Shown here in pieces: positions 1-5,209 of a DNA stretch of 5,209 nt (its first letter is position 1; every line of letters begins with the position of its first letter). The notes below the pieces were generated by a model. It was not told the DNA's origin. It made no database searches and worked only from the letters and a program-made list of their open reading frames with translations. Position numbers and translations under genes: made by a program. Source of the stretch: Deltaproteobacteria bacterium (GTDB taxonomy: Bacteria; Myxococcota_A; UBA9160; SZUA-336). Where the stretch lies: contig JAUXJB010000139.1 of NCBI GenBank assembly GCA_030624945.1, forward strand, positions 1 through 5,209, given 5' to 3'.

Positions 1-298
1 CATCGACGCCGTCCTTGTCCATCTCGCCCAGGCGCTGCTTGCCGTCGCCGGCCCCCACGAGCCCGTCCTTGTAGCTGAGTCCCGAGGGCTTCAGGTTCTC
101 AAAGCCGCGGCCGGCCGAGAAGTTGAGCCCCAGCGGAACGGGTTGGTCGTTGCCGGGCATGAGCCAGCCCTCCCCGCCGGTGGGGAGCTCCACCACCCTG
201 GGGACGTACTGCTGGAAGGCCTTGTCGACGTACGGGCCCCACATGTAGGGCGGGACCTCCAGATGGGAATCGGTCGAGACGATCTCGTAATCGCGCAT
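1..298 (-). CDS. Amidohydrolase family 2 protein, N-terminal 99 residues (3' end outside window)
   Basis: This is probably a metal-dependent hydrolase or decarboxylase of the amidohydrolase-2 (TIM-barrel) family, cytoplasmic, substrate unknown. The protein opens with MRDYEIVSTDSHLEVPPYMW. Here Asp10, His12 and the following Pro-Pro match the first barrel strand of the family, commonly seen as D-x-H-V-x-E-P-P, whose His is a metal ligand. A later stretch, around residues 80-99, reads GAGDGKQRLGEMDKDGVD and resembles the family's usual 'G...RL.dMD.dGvd' segment ahead of the second barrel strand. The reading frame stays open to the left edge. Family members usually run to about 350-420 residues, so roughly three quarters is missing. 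The ATG is supported by a GGAG ribosome-binding site 7 nt upstream. The gene has its own likely promoter and a palindromic operator candidate, although read-through from the HDOD gene 88 bp upstream is also possible because no terminator is visible between them. No signal peptide is seen. Confidence 0.85.
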   Translation of the reverse strand, partial: MRDYEIVSTDSHLEVPPYMWGPYVDKAFQQYVPRVVELPTGGEGWLMPGNDQPVPLGLNFSAGRGFENLKPSGLSYKDGLVGAGDGKQRLGEMDKDGVD

Positions 299-308
299 CG
301 CTCCTCTC

Positions 309-344
309 CGTTGCCAGTAAACCTCGGAGAGAGAGTACTCTCAA
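309..344 (-). promoter_or_regulatory. Sigma-70-like promoter for the amidohydrolase gene
   Basis: On the minus strand a -35 box TTGAGA (344-339, five of six consensus bases) is followed after exactly 17 nt by a -10 box TTTACT (321-316, four of six). Transcription would begin near 309-310, giving a very short leader of about 11 nt that still contains the GGAG ribosome-binding site at 309-306. The position, spacing and fit all agree. It is still only a sequence match in a genome whose sigma-factor preferences are unknown. Confidence 0.5.
331..342. promoter_or_regulatory. Perfect 12-bp palindrome (GAGAGTACTCTC), candidate operator
   Basis: GAGAGTACTCTC is its own reverse complement. It overlaps the last bases of the proposed -35 box and the upstream part of the spacer of the amidohydrolase promoter, where a dimeric repressor such as a TetR-, GntR- or MarR-type protein would block RNA polymerase. 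Symmetry does not extend beyond the 12 bp, and no T-run follows, so a transcription terminator is unlikely. No regulator gene for it is in the window. Confidence 0.4.
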
Positions 345-386
345 TGCGAGCTGCCGGTCGAGCGATATCGAATCGGAGGCCGGGTC

Positions 387-1238
387 TCAGGCGTACCAGC
401 GCATCACGGCCTCGAGGTTCTCCGCCACGCGTTCGCAGAGCTGCTTGAAGCTGTCCTCATCGAGGCCCAGCCGACCGATCACGGCGACGTGATCATCGAG
501 TGTCGGTACCGAGTCGTCGCCGAGCCCCGCGCCCACGATCTTGGCTGTGAGGTCCGAGAGGTGCACCACCCAGCAGATCGAGTTGTCTGCCAGGTCGAGC
601 CGCTCCGGGTCGTGGTGGTAGGTGATTCCGGAGACGATTGGCTCGGGCAGCCGCCAGTGCCGGGCGATCAATCCTCCGAGCTCTCCGTGGTGGATGCCCA
701 GGATTCCAGACTCCGCGTCGAGCTGACTCAGTCCTGCGTATTTCTCGGCGTGTTGAAGCACGTGGGAGACCTCCGGCGTCATATGCCGCAGGAGGACGAG
801 CTTGCCGATGTCGTGCAACAGGGCGGCGGTAAAGGATTCGACGGGAAGCGTCCGCTTGGAGACGATCCTGGCGAAGTGTCCAGCGATGGCTGCCGCTACG
901 GAGTGGCGCCAGAGGTCGCCCTCCACGACATAAGACGGGTGTGCCGCTCCGTCCAGGTGCACGCGAACCGAGGATCCGAGCGCGATCCCCAGCACGAGTC
1001 CGACGCCGAGGCGGAGTATCGCGCCCCGCACGGTGCCGATGCGACGCGCCCCGCCCACCTCGACGGAGTTGGCCACGCGGAGCAAGCGAGCGGTGAGCGC
1101 CGGATCGTAGCTCACGATTCGGACGATCTCCTCGACGTCCACCTCTTCCTGGAGCGCGACCCTCAGCAACTGCGTCGAGGTCGGTGGCAACGGCTCGAGG
1201 TTGTAACAGGCCGCTGTGAGTTCGTTGAGATCGAGCAT
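387..1238 (-). CDS. HDOD domain-containing signalling protein
   Basis: This 283-residue cytoplasmic protein consists of little more than one HDOD domain, a relative of HD phosphohydrolases found in bacterial signal transduction and cell-cycle or motility control. The family signature is clear. An N-terminal helical part runs LPPTSTQLLRVAL (17-29), then the SYDPALTARLLRVANS stretch (43-58). The HD core follows with His112 (LWRHS), His142-Asp143 in FTAALLHDIGKLVL, His183-His184 (HHGELGGLIARHW), His208-His209 (YHHD) and Asp229. HDOD proteins are mostly thought to act through protein contacts rather than catalysis; this one keeps most HD-type metal-ligand positions, so activity cannot be excluded. 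The ATG start is well fixed: an in-frame TAG lies six codons upstream with no ATG, GTG or TTG between. The ribosome-binding site is weak. The gene diverges from a response-regulator gene across 193 bp, which suggests shared signalling or co-regulation. It ends 88 bp before the amidohydrolase gene on the same strand. Confidence 0.95.
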   Translation of the reverse strand: MLDLNELTAACYNLEPLPPTSTQLLRVALQEEVDVEEIVRIVSYDPALTARLLRVANSVEVGGARRIGTVRGAILRLGVGLVLGIALGSSVRVHLDGAAHPSYVVEGDLWRHSVAAAIAGHFARIVSKRTLPVESFTAALLHDIGKLVLLRHMTPEVSHVLQHAEKYAGLSQLDAESGILGIHHGELGGLIARHWRLPEPIVSGITYHHDPERLDLADNSICWVVHLSDLTAKIVGAGLGDDSVPTLDDHVAVIGRLGLDEDSFKQLCERVAENLEAVMRWYA

Positions 1239-1291
1239 CCGTGTTGCGGAAAGCTACCGCTCTCGGCGCGATCGACACACTGCAAGTGGAA

Positions 1292-1301
1292 TTGTCGACG
1301 G
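1292..1301. repeat. TTGTCGACGG direct repeat, copy 1
   Basis: This is the first of two identical 10-bp sequences in the divergent intergenic region. It lies 54-63 bp upstream of the HDOD start codon. Its core GTCGAC is palindromic, and a further TTGTC begins exactly 10 bp later at 1302, one helical turn away. It is a candidate binding site, with no protein assigned. Confidence 0.3.
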
Positions 1302-1349
1302 TTGTCTCCAGTCGGCGCTTACAGGGTCGGGAAACGGCGGTCCGTGTAG

Positions 1350-1367
1350 CCGCAAGCGAGCTTGCGG
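1350..1367. repeat. 18-bp inverted repeat CCGCAAGC-GA-GCTTGCGG
   Basis: There are two perfect 8-bp arms around a 2-bp centre; as a hairpin this is a 7-bp stem with a CGAG loop. It sits in the middle of the divergent intergenic region. No T-run follows on either strand and no gene end is near, so it is not an intrinsic terminator. It could be a shared operator or one copy of a dispersed REP-like palindrome; one window cannot tell these apart. Confidence 0.5.
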
Positions 1368-1377
1368 GGTCCCGAGG

Positions 1378-1406
1378 TTGGTCTTGTCGACGGCCGCCGC
1401 TACCAT
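1378..1406 (+). promoter_or_regulatory. Weak sigma-70-like promoter for the response regulator
   Basis: TTGGTC (1378-1383) and TACCAT (1401-1406) are separated by 17 nt and would start transcription near 1413, leaving a leader of about 19 nt with a strong Shine-Dalgarno sequence. The boxes match consensus at only three and four of six bases. The second TTGTCGACGG repeat lies inside the spacer, so a protein bound there would control this promoter. No convincing promoter was found for the leftward HDOD gene. Confidence 0.3.
1384..1393. repeat. TTGTCGACGG direct repeat, copy 2
   Basis: This is identical over 10 bp to the copy at 1292-1301 and begins 92 bp after it. It lies 39-48 bp upstream of the response-regulator start codon, within the spacer of its proposed promoter. 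The placement of one copy in front of each divergent gene fits a shared or autoregulatory site, but the repeat is short. Confidence 0.3.
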
Positions 1407-1418
1407 TCCGAAGAGACG

Positions 1419-1428
1419 AAGGGGGTGA
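1419..1428 (+). promoter_or_regulatory. Strong Shine-Dalgarno sequence (AAGGGGGTGA)
   Basis: It matches the ideal anti-16S sequence AAGGAGGTGA at nine of ten bases, with the G-core ending 6 nt before the ATG at 1432. This decides the start in favour of Met1 over a second in-frame ATG at 1453 (Met8), which lacks such a site. Confidence 0.75.
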
Positions 1429-1431
1429 AAC

Positions 1432-2001
1432 ATGACTCCCGAGCAACGACAGATGACGTCCCGCCGGGTGCTGGTCGTCGAGGACGATCCGCAGGTCGGC
1501 GCGCTTCTGGCGAGAGCGGCGGCCAGCTGGGGTTTTGAGACTCTACGGGCGGAGACTCTTTCCGAGGCGCGCGAGCTCCTGCAATCGCAGCCCGCGCTCA
1601 TCCTGCTCGACGTCCACCTGCCGGACGGCAGCGCCGTCGAGCTCGCGCGGCTCGCCAACCAGATGCGGCCCGCACCCGCGGTGATCGCCATTAGCGGTCA
1701 GGCGACGACGGAGGAGGCATTCGAGCTCGCGCGACTGGGCGTACACTGGTACGTCACCAAGCCCTTCGTGCTCGAGCGGCTGCGCGTGACGGTAGAGTCG
1801 GCCCTCCGGGATCCGCCGCCATTCGAGCCGCAGGTGATTCGCAGCGTGGGCGTGATACCGATCCGCGAGGTTCAGGAGCGCGTGCGACGCGCGATGATCG
1901 ACCAGGCGCTGGCGTTGGCGGGCGGGAATCGTAGCGCTGCGGGGCGGCTGCTCGGCGTCTCCCGCCAGGCGGTCCAGCAGATGATCGGGGGGGAACGCTA
2001 G
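1432..2001 (+). CDS. Response regulator, receiver plus Fis-type HTH (ActR/RegA-like architecture)
   Basis: This is a 189-residue DNA-binding response regulator, the cytoplasmic output half of a two-component system. The receiver domain spans about residues 11-126. Its acidic pocket is Glu17-Asp18-Asp19 (VVEDDP), the phosphorylated residue is Asp60 (LILLDVHLPDG), the switch Ser88 lies in AISGQ, the aromatic switch position is Tyr107, and the conserved Lys110 is in TKPF. After a short linker, residues about 148-185 form a Fis-type helix-turn-helix, with GGNRSAAGRLLGVSRQAVQQ carrying the recognition helix. There is no sigma-54 ATPase domain, so this matches the short ActR/RegA/PrrA layout and not NtrC. 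No sensor kinase is in the window, so it is an orphan here. It diverges from the HDOD gene and may regulate it and itself. The final codons follow a run of seven G (1987-1993). The stop overlaps the converging cytochrome gene's stop within CTAG. Confidence 0.95.
   Translation: MTPEQRQMTSRRVLVVEDDPQVGALLARAAASWGFETLRAETLSEARELLQSQPALILLDVHLPDGSAVELARLANQMRPAPAVIAISGQATTEEAFELARLGVHWYVTKPFVLERLRVTVESALRDPPPFEPQVIRSVGVIPIREVQERVRRAMIDQALALAGGNRSAAGRLLGVSRQAVQQMIGGER
1998..2001. other. Convergent stop codons sharing CTAG
   Basis: TAG of the response regulator occupies 1999-2001 and TAG of the cytochrome, read on the other strand, occupies 2000-1998. The genes therefore overlap tail to tail by 4 bp with no intergenic space. 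Any terminator for either transcript must lie inside the opposing gene. Confidence 0.9.
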
Positions 2002-2912
2002 CTTCGCGCTCCGTCGGTTCGGCGGGGTCCGAGCGAGCGGAGATAGCGCCAGATCGCGCCGAGCTCCGAGTCGCTCATCCGCCCGGTGCGTCGCCAGGGC
2101 ATGTACGCCTCGTCGAGGGCGCGCCCTTCCGGCGTGATCCCGGTTCGCAACGTGTGCACGAAGTCCCGCTCGGACCACGTGCCCAGAGGCCCGGCTCCCG
2201 TCAGATCCGGAGGCGGGGGTTCGCCCGGGATGGCCAATGGATGGAGCCCGCCCCTCAGGTCCTGGCGGTGGCAAACGCGGCAACCCGCGGTGTCGACCAG
2301 ATAGCGTCCGTACCCGACGCTGATCGCGGGCTCGGGTGCGGGAGGCGGAGGGCTGGCGTCGGCCAGGGTTTCGGCGGGCACGACGTCGGGAACTCGACCG
2401 AGGAAGAATGCCAGCCGCGACAGAGGACCGACCCGGCGAGGCGGAAGCTCGCGGTCGATGGGCGGCAGGGATCGGAGATACGCGATGATCGCACCCAGGT
2501 CCCCGTCGCTGAGGTTCCGGAGGTACTGCGCCGGCATCATCACCAGGGGGCGTCCGTCACGGCCCACCCCGTAGCGGATGCTCCGGACCAGCCGTTCGTC
2601 GCTGAGCGAGCCGACACCGCCGCGTCCCCGGGTCAGGTTCGGGGCCGCCAGCCGACCGATCCACGGGTCGTCGCCCAGTAGCTGGCCGGCGAGATCCGCG
2701 CCATGACAGTTCGTGCACTGGGCCACGACGTGGACGAGGCGCTGGCCACGGACGATCGCCTCGGGGTCGGCGGGGACCTGCAGTCCCGAGGCAGGCACGC
2801 GGTAGCTGCGGCGGAGCCGCAGCTCCGTGCTGGCGTAGACGATGCAGGCCGAGAGGGCTGCGAGGCCCGCGCACACGGTGAGGATCCGGGTGACCGTGCG
2901 GCGCGGCCTCAT
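1998..2912 (-). CDS. Di-haem c-type cytochrome, exported or lipid-anchored
   Basis: This 304-residue electron-transfer protein acts outside the cytoplasmic membrane. Residues 1-27 are an export signal: a basic start (RPRRTVTR), then a hydrophobic stretch of about 13 residues ending in LSAC (20-23), which fits a lipoprotein lipobox, so Cys23 may be lipidated; an uncleaved membrane anchor is the alternative. There are two cytochrome-c domains. The first has CTNCH (66-70) and candidate distal ligand Met125 or Met126, then NLSDGDLGAIIAYLRSLPP. The second has CRVCH (211-215) and Met271 (YMPW), then a parallel MSDSELGAIWRYLRSL. A Pro-rich linker (about 188-195) joins them. The repeated 'M-S/D-L-ai-YLRSL' pattern resembles cytochrome subunits of periplasmic dehydrogenases, but no dehydrogenase is nearby. 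The start is the ATG overlapping the upstream gene's stop (ATGA); no Shine-Dalgarno precedes it, so translation is probably coupled. The same frame stays open upstream to 3173 but only as a shadow of the synthase gene. Confidence 0.92.
   Translation of the reverse strand: MRPRRTVTRILTVCAGLAALSACIVYASTELRLRRSYRVPASGLQVPADPEAIVRGQRLVHVVAQCTNCHGADLAGQLLGDDPWIGRLAAPNLTRGRGGVGSLSDERLVRSIRYGVGRDGRPLVMMPAQYLRNLSDGDLGAIIAYLRSLPPIDRELPPRRVGPLSRLAFFLGRVPDVVPAETLADASPPPPAPEPAISVGYGRYLVDTAGCRVCHRQDLRGGLHPLAIPGEPPPPDLTGAGPLGTWSERDFVHTLRTGITPEGRALDEAYMPWRRTGRMSDSELGAIWRYLRSLGPRRTDGARS
2909..2912 (-). other. ATGA start/stop overlap coupling synthase and cytochrome genes
   Basis: Read on the minus strand, ATG (2912-2910) starts the cytochrome and TGA (2911-2909) ends the synthase-acyltransferase. 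The 20 bases before this ATG (CGCCTCGCCCACGTCCGC and neighbours) contain no purine-rich Shine-Dalgarno sequence. Together these point to termination-reinitiation and a single transcript. Confidence 0.8.
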
Positions 2913-5209
2913 GCGGACGTGGGCGAGGCGCTCCCCGCTCGACGTTGAAGCTGCTGGGCCTCTTGCAGGTAGACGGCCCGACGCTCGGGACGAGCGCCGA
3001 ACCGGCTCTTCTCGTATTTCGCGCCGATCCCGCACAGCACGCGCCTGCAGCCGAGCTGCTCTGCCCGTCGCAGGATGTGTCGGATGCACTGTCGGTAGAG
3101 ACCGTGCGAGCGCACGAAGCGGTAATCCAATCCGATGACGCGGGGCACGTACTGGCACCCGTGTCGGAAGCACGCGACGAACCCGTGGGGCGGGCGCGCT
3201 TCCGGATCGGCGCCCGCGCGCAGCGTCAGAGCGAGCACCTCCCAGCCCTTGGACTTCAGGATTCTCGGGAGGAAACCCTCCGGAAGCGGAAAGGTGTTGA
3301 GGGCAAAGCTGCGGTCCTTCACATTGCAGTAGAGCTCGTAAAGGCGTCGCAGCTGCGCGGCGGAGGGATTGCGGGCCTCGGATCCCAGAACCTCGACCTC
3401 GAAGTTCTCATCGAAAGGATGCACGTTGCGTCGCTGGAACGTGCGCGCGCGATAGCTCAGGCGCGAGAGGAAATCGTCCTGGTCCTTCCAATCGATCTCC
3501 ACGTTCATCGCTTCTGCGAGCTCGATGCGCGAGAAACCCGCGTCGCAGAAGACGCGATCCAGCTCCGCATCCGCCGCCGGCAGATCGCGCAAGACGACCA
3601 GTCCGGCGCCGCAGCGCTCGCTCTCCTGCCGGAGCTCGTCCATGAGGATCTCCAGGCCCCGTCGCCAGTCGCGCGAGCGGTCGAGGTAGACGTGATCCCC
3701 CTCGCTGAGCAAGGTGCCCGCCGCGAGAACCCTCGTCGTCTGATGGTAGGGGTCCCGCAGCCGCTCTTTCTCGACGCGTGCCGAGATCTCGGCCGTGGCG
3801 AGCATGTCGTCTTTCCAGACTGTGTCGGTGAAGTAGGCGGCGACTACCGGTGCGCCGCTCGCATCGCGCACCACGTAGTAGTGGAAGTTCCAGCGGTCCT
3901 CGGGGCGCTGACCTCCGGCGAAGATGGCCTCGAGCGAGGCCAGGCCTTCCGAGTCGAAGCACACCGTTCCGATCATCAGGCGGTCCCACTCGTCCCGGTC
4001 CAGCCGTGCCACCGTGGTCTCGTGCTGACGCGTCCAGCGGGAAGCGCGGCGGGGCACACGCGTCGCGACACTCGTTCGACGCGGCGTCGGACGAAAGGCC
4101 TGCACGATCTGCTCCCGGTCGACACCTTCCTCGGCCAGCGCGCGCGGCAGCAGCTCCGCGACCAGCTCGAGCACTCGCTGCACGTCGTCCGAGGAGTGAT
4201 GGCGCGTCAGCGCAAAGCGCACTCCCGAGCAATGCACGGGCACTGCGGGGAAGCCCGCCGCATTCGTGTAGACGCCTGCCGCGAATAGCCGCTCCGTCAG
4301 CTTCTGGGCGAGTGCCGGCGATCCGAGTCCGATGTAGCCCAGCGGGCCCAGGTGGTTGCTGACCAGTGGCACATCGAGCTCGGCCGCGACTCGATTGCGC
4401 AGGCAGATGCGCTCCTGCAGGTCCTGCTGTAGCTCGGGGAGCTCGCCGGAGAGGTGGATGCGGGCCGACGCCAGCGCCGCACCGAGCATCGGGGGCTGGA
4501 TCGGACCGGAGTAGCGCGTGGGTCCACCGCACAACCGCACGCGGTCCCGCAGCTCCGCACTCGGAAAGATCACGGCGCCTCCCGCGGCCGCAAAGGACTT
4601 GTTGAGCGAGGCGGCGACGAAGACCCGCTCACGGGAGGGGAGTCGGCTCAGAGCCGTTCCACAGCCGCGGGGGCCGAACCAGCCGATTCCGTGTGCGTCG
4701 TCGATGTAGAGGTGAAGCTGTTCGTGCGTCTCGAGCAGCTCGAGGAGCTCCGGTATCGGCGCGAGATCGCCCAGCATGCTGTAGACCCCATCGCAGCAGT
4801 ACCAGATGCGTTCGCAGCGAGGTGCCAGCTTGCGAATGCGCGACTCGAGCATGTCCATGCGGTTGTGACGAATGCGCTCGATGCGCGTTCCCTTGGAGGG
4901 CAGCTGTGACACCGCCATCTGTACGGATTCGTGGACCTGCTGGTCCAATAGCAGCGCGTCTCGCTCCCCTACCAGCACCGGCAGCGCCGTCATGTGAGCC
5001 AGCGTCGTGCTCGGTGCGAGGAGCACGGGACCTCCGAACATCTCCTCGAGCAGCGCTTCGAGCTCGCCGTAGGCGGGGGCAGAGACGTAGGTCCGCGACG
5101 AGGAGAACTGGGTTCCGTAGCGCCTCACGGCGTCGATGGTGCCCTCGATCAGACGCGGATCGAGCTCCAGCCCGAGATAGCTACAGGAGGAGAAGGAGAG
5201 GCGGCGCAC
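2909..5209 (-). CDS. Alpha-oxoamine synthase fused to a double-GNAT (FemAB-like) acyltransferase, N-terminus outside window
   Basis: At least 766 residues of a bifunctional enzyme; numbering here is from the first codon in the window. Residues 1-375 are an alpha-oxoamine synthase (fold type I PLP enzyme), which condenses an amino acid with an acyl thioester and releases CO2. Seen are His93 stacking on PLP, DGVYSMLGDLAP (140-151), Asp170 and His173 in DDAHGIG, the PLP-binding Lys204 in SLNKSF, and Arg331, the probable carboxylate-binding arginine. An Arg-rich linker (about 373-398) leads to two GNAT-like halves (about 399-575 and 576-752). The second half contains SYRARTFQRRN and GLDYRFVRSHGLY, and ends in KYEKSRFGARP, as in the GNAT_6/FemAB-like group. 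Family synthases start 30-60 residues before the SYLGL motif, here at residue 10, so the first codon seen (GTG) is most likely internal Val. Known AOS products include 3-ketosphinganine, KAPA and aminolevulinate; which applies here is unknown. The gene is coupled to the cytochrome gene. Confidence 0.88.
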   Translation of the reverse strand: MRRLSFSSCSYLGLELDPRLIEGTIDAVRRYGTQFSSSRTYVSAPAYGELEALLEEMFGGPVLLAPSTTLAHMTALPVLVGERDALLLDQQVHESVQMAVSQLPSKGTRIERIRHNRMDMLESRIRKLAPRCERIWYCCDGVYSMLGDLAPIPELLELLETHEQLHLYIDDAHGIGWFGPRGCGTALSRLPSRERVFVAASLNKSFAAAGGAVIFPSAELRDRVRLCGGPTRYSGPIQPPMLGAALASARIHLSGELPELQQDLQERICLRNRVAAELDVPLVSNHLGPLGYIGLGSPALAQKLTERLFAAGVYTNAAGFPAVPVHCSGVRFALTRHHSSDDVQRVLELVAELLPRALAEEGVDREQIVQAFRPTPRRTSVATRVPRRASRWTRQHETTVARLDRDEWDRLMIGTVCFDSEGLASLEAIFAGGQRPEDRWNFHYYVVRDASGAPVVAAYFTDTVWKDDMLATAEISARVEKERLRDPYHQTTRVLAAGTLLSEGDHVYLDRSRDWRRGLEILMDELRQESERCGAGLVVLRDLPAADAELDRVFCDAGFSRIELAEAMNVEIDWKDQDDFLSRLSYRARTFQRRNVHPFDENFEVEVLGSEARNPSAAQLRRLYELYCNVKDRSFALNTFPLPEGFLPRILKSKGWEVLALTLRAGADPEARPPHGFVACFRHGCQYVPRVIGLDYRFVRSHGLYRQCIRHILRRAEQLGCRRVLCGIGAKYEKSRFGARPERRAVYLQEAQQLQRRAGSASPTSA

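Noticed and set aside
363..370. CGATATCG palindrome just after the HDOD stop codon.
   Set aside because: Eight bases of symmetry with no T-run and no promoter elements nearby is not enough to call a site.
489..1349. A 286-codon plus-strand frame opposite the HDOD gene.
   Set aside because: It has no domain-like pattern, and the minus strand carries unmistakable HDOD motifs in the same bases.
1350..1367. The inverted repeat as an intrinsic terminator.
   Set aside because: No T-run follows on either strand, and both neighbouring genes start here and do not end.
493..1446. A 317-codon minus-strand frame overlapping the HDOD gene in another frame.
   Set aside because: The translation is Arg/Pro/Gly-rich, typical of an out-of-frame shadow, and it would run through the divergent promoter region.
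1987..1993. A seven-G run as a phase-variation or frameshift site in the response regulator.
   Set aside because: It is only three codons from the stop and after the complete HTH, so slippage would alter just the tail; the run is also short for phase variation.
1998..3173. A longer cytochrome c with 87 extra N-terminal residues.
   Set aside because: The extension lies inside the upstream gene, is Arg/Pro-rich, and would bury the export signal. The ATG at 2912 puts the signal sequence at the true N-terminus and makes a standard ATGA overlap.
2945..4288. A 447-codon open frame on the plus strand, antisense to the synthase-acyltransferase gene.
   Set aside because: Its translation shows no recognisable domain and it lies wholly opposite a gene with clear motifs; long antisense frames are expected in GC-rich DNA.
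3408..4532. A 374-codon minus-strand frame inside the synthase-acyltransferase gene.
   Set aside because: It is a compositional shadow rich in Arg, Ala and Gly, in a different frame from the active-site motifs.
5207..5209. GTG at the right edge as the start of the synthase.
   Set aside because: Synthases of this family have more residues before the SYLGL motif, and the codon sits exactly at the window edge, so the frame is simply cut here.

Overview
The window is GC-rich and tightly packed, with about 94% of bases in five protein-coding genes, and it looks like chromosomal DNA of a Gram-negative bacterium. A di-haem exported cytochrome c, an HDOD signalling protein, a response regulator with a Fis-type helix-turn-helix and an amidohydrolase of the 'DxH..PP' type are a mix common in Myxococcota, the former Deltaproteobacteria, Binatota-like lineages and some Proteobacteria. 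This placement is an inference from gene content; there is no rRNA or other marker to fix it. I see no tRNA, rRNA, CRISPR array, transposase, phage gene or plasmid function.

Layout, left to right. Bases 1-298 (minus) hold the first 99 codons of a metal-dependent amidohydrolase, whose 3' end lies outside the window. An 88-bp gap carries its likely promoter, with a perfect 12-bp palindrome over the -35 and spacer. Bases 387-1238 (minus) encode a complete HDOD protein. A 193-bp divergent intergenic region (1239-1431) holds an 18-bp inverted repeat, a 10-bp direct repeat and a weak promoter for the rightward gene. Bases 1432-2001 (plus) encode a complete receiver plus Fis-HTH response regulator. 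Its stop codon overlaps head-on with the stop codon of the next gene in a shared CTAG.

From 1998 to the right edge everything is on the minus strand. The upstream gene (2909-5209, 5' end outside the window) encodes a large two-part enzyme: an alpha-oxoamine synthase (PLP-dependent, same fold as serine palmitoyltransferase, AONS and ALAS) fused to a C-terminal double-GNAT/FemAB-like acyltransferase region. It is followed, through a 4-bp ATGA overlap, by a di-haem cytochrome c (1998-2912), so the two are very probably one transcription unit with coupled translation.

Functionally there are three blocks: an amidohydrolase with its own regulated-looking promoter, a divergent signalling pair (HDOD protein and orphan response regulator), and the synthase-acyltransferase/cytochrome operon. 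The last is the most interesting. One polypeptide appears equipped to condense an amino acid with an acyl thioester and then N-acylate the resulting amino-ketone, which is the chemistry of the first and third steps of bacterial ceramide synthesis, normally done by separate proteins. That assignment is a hypothesis; substrates cannot be read from the sequence.
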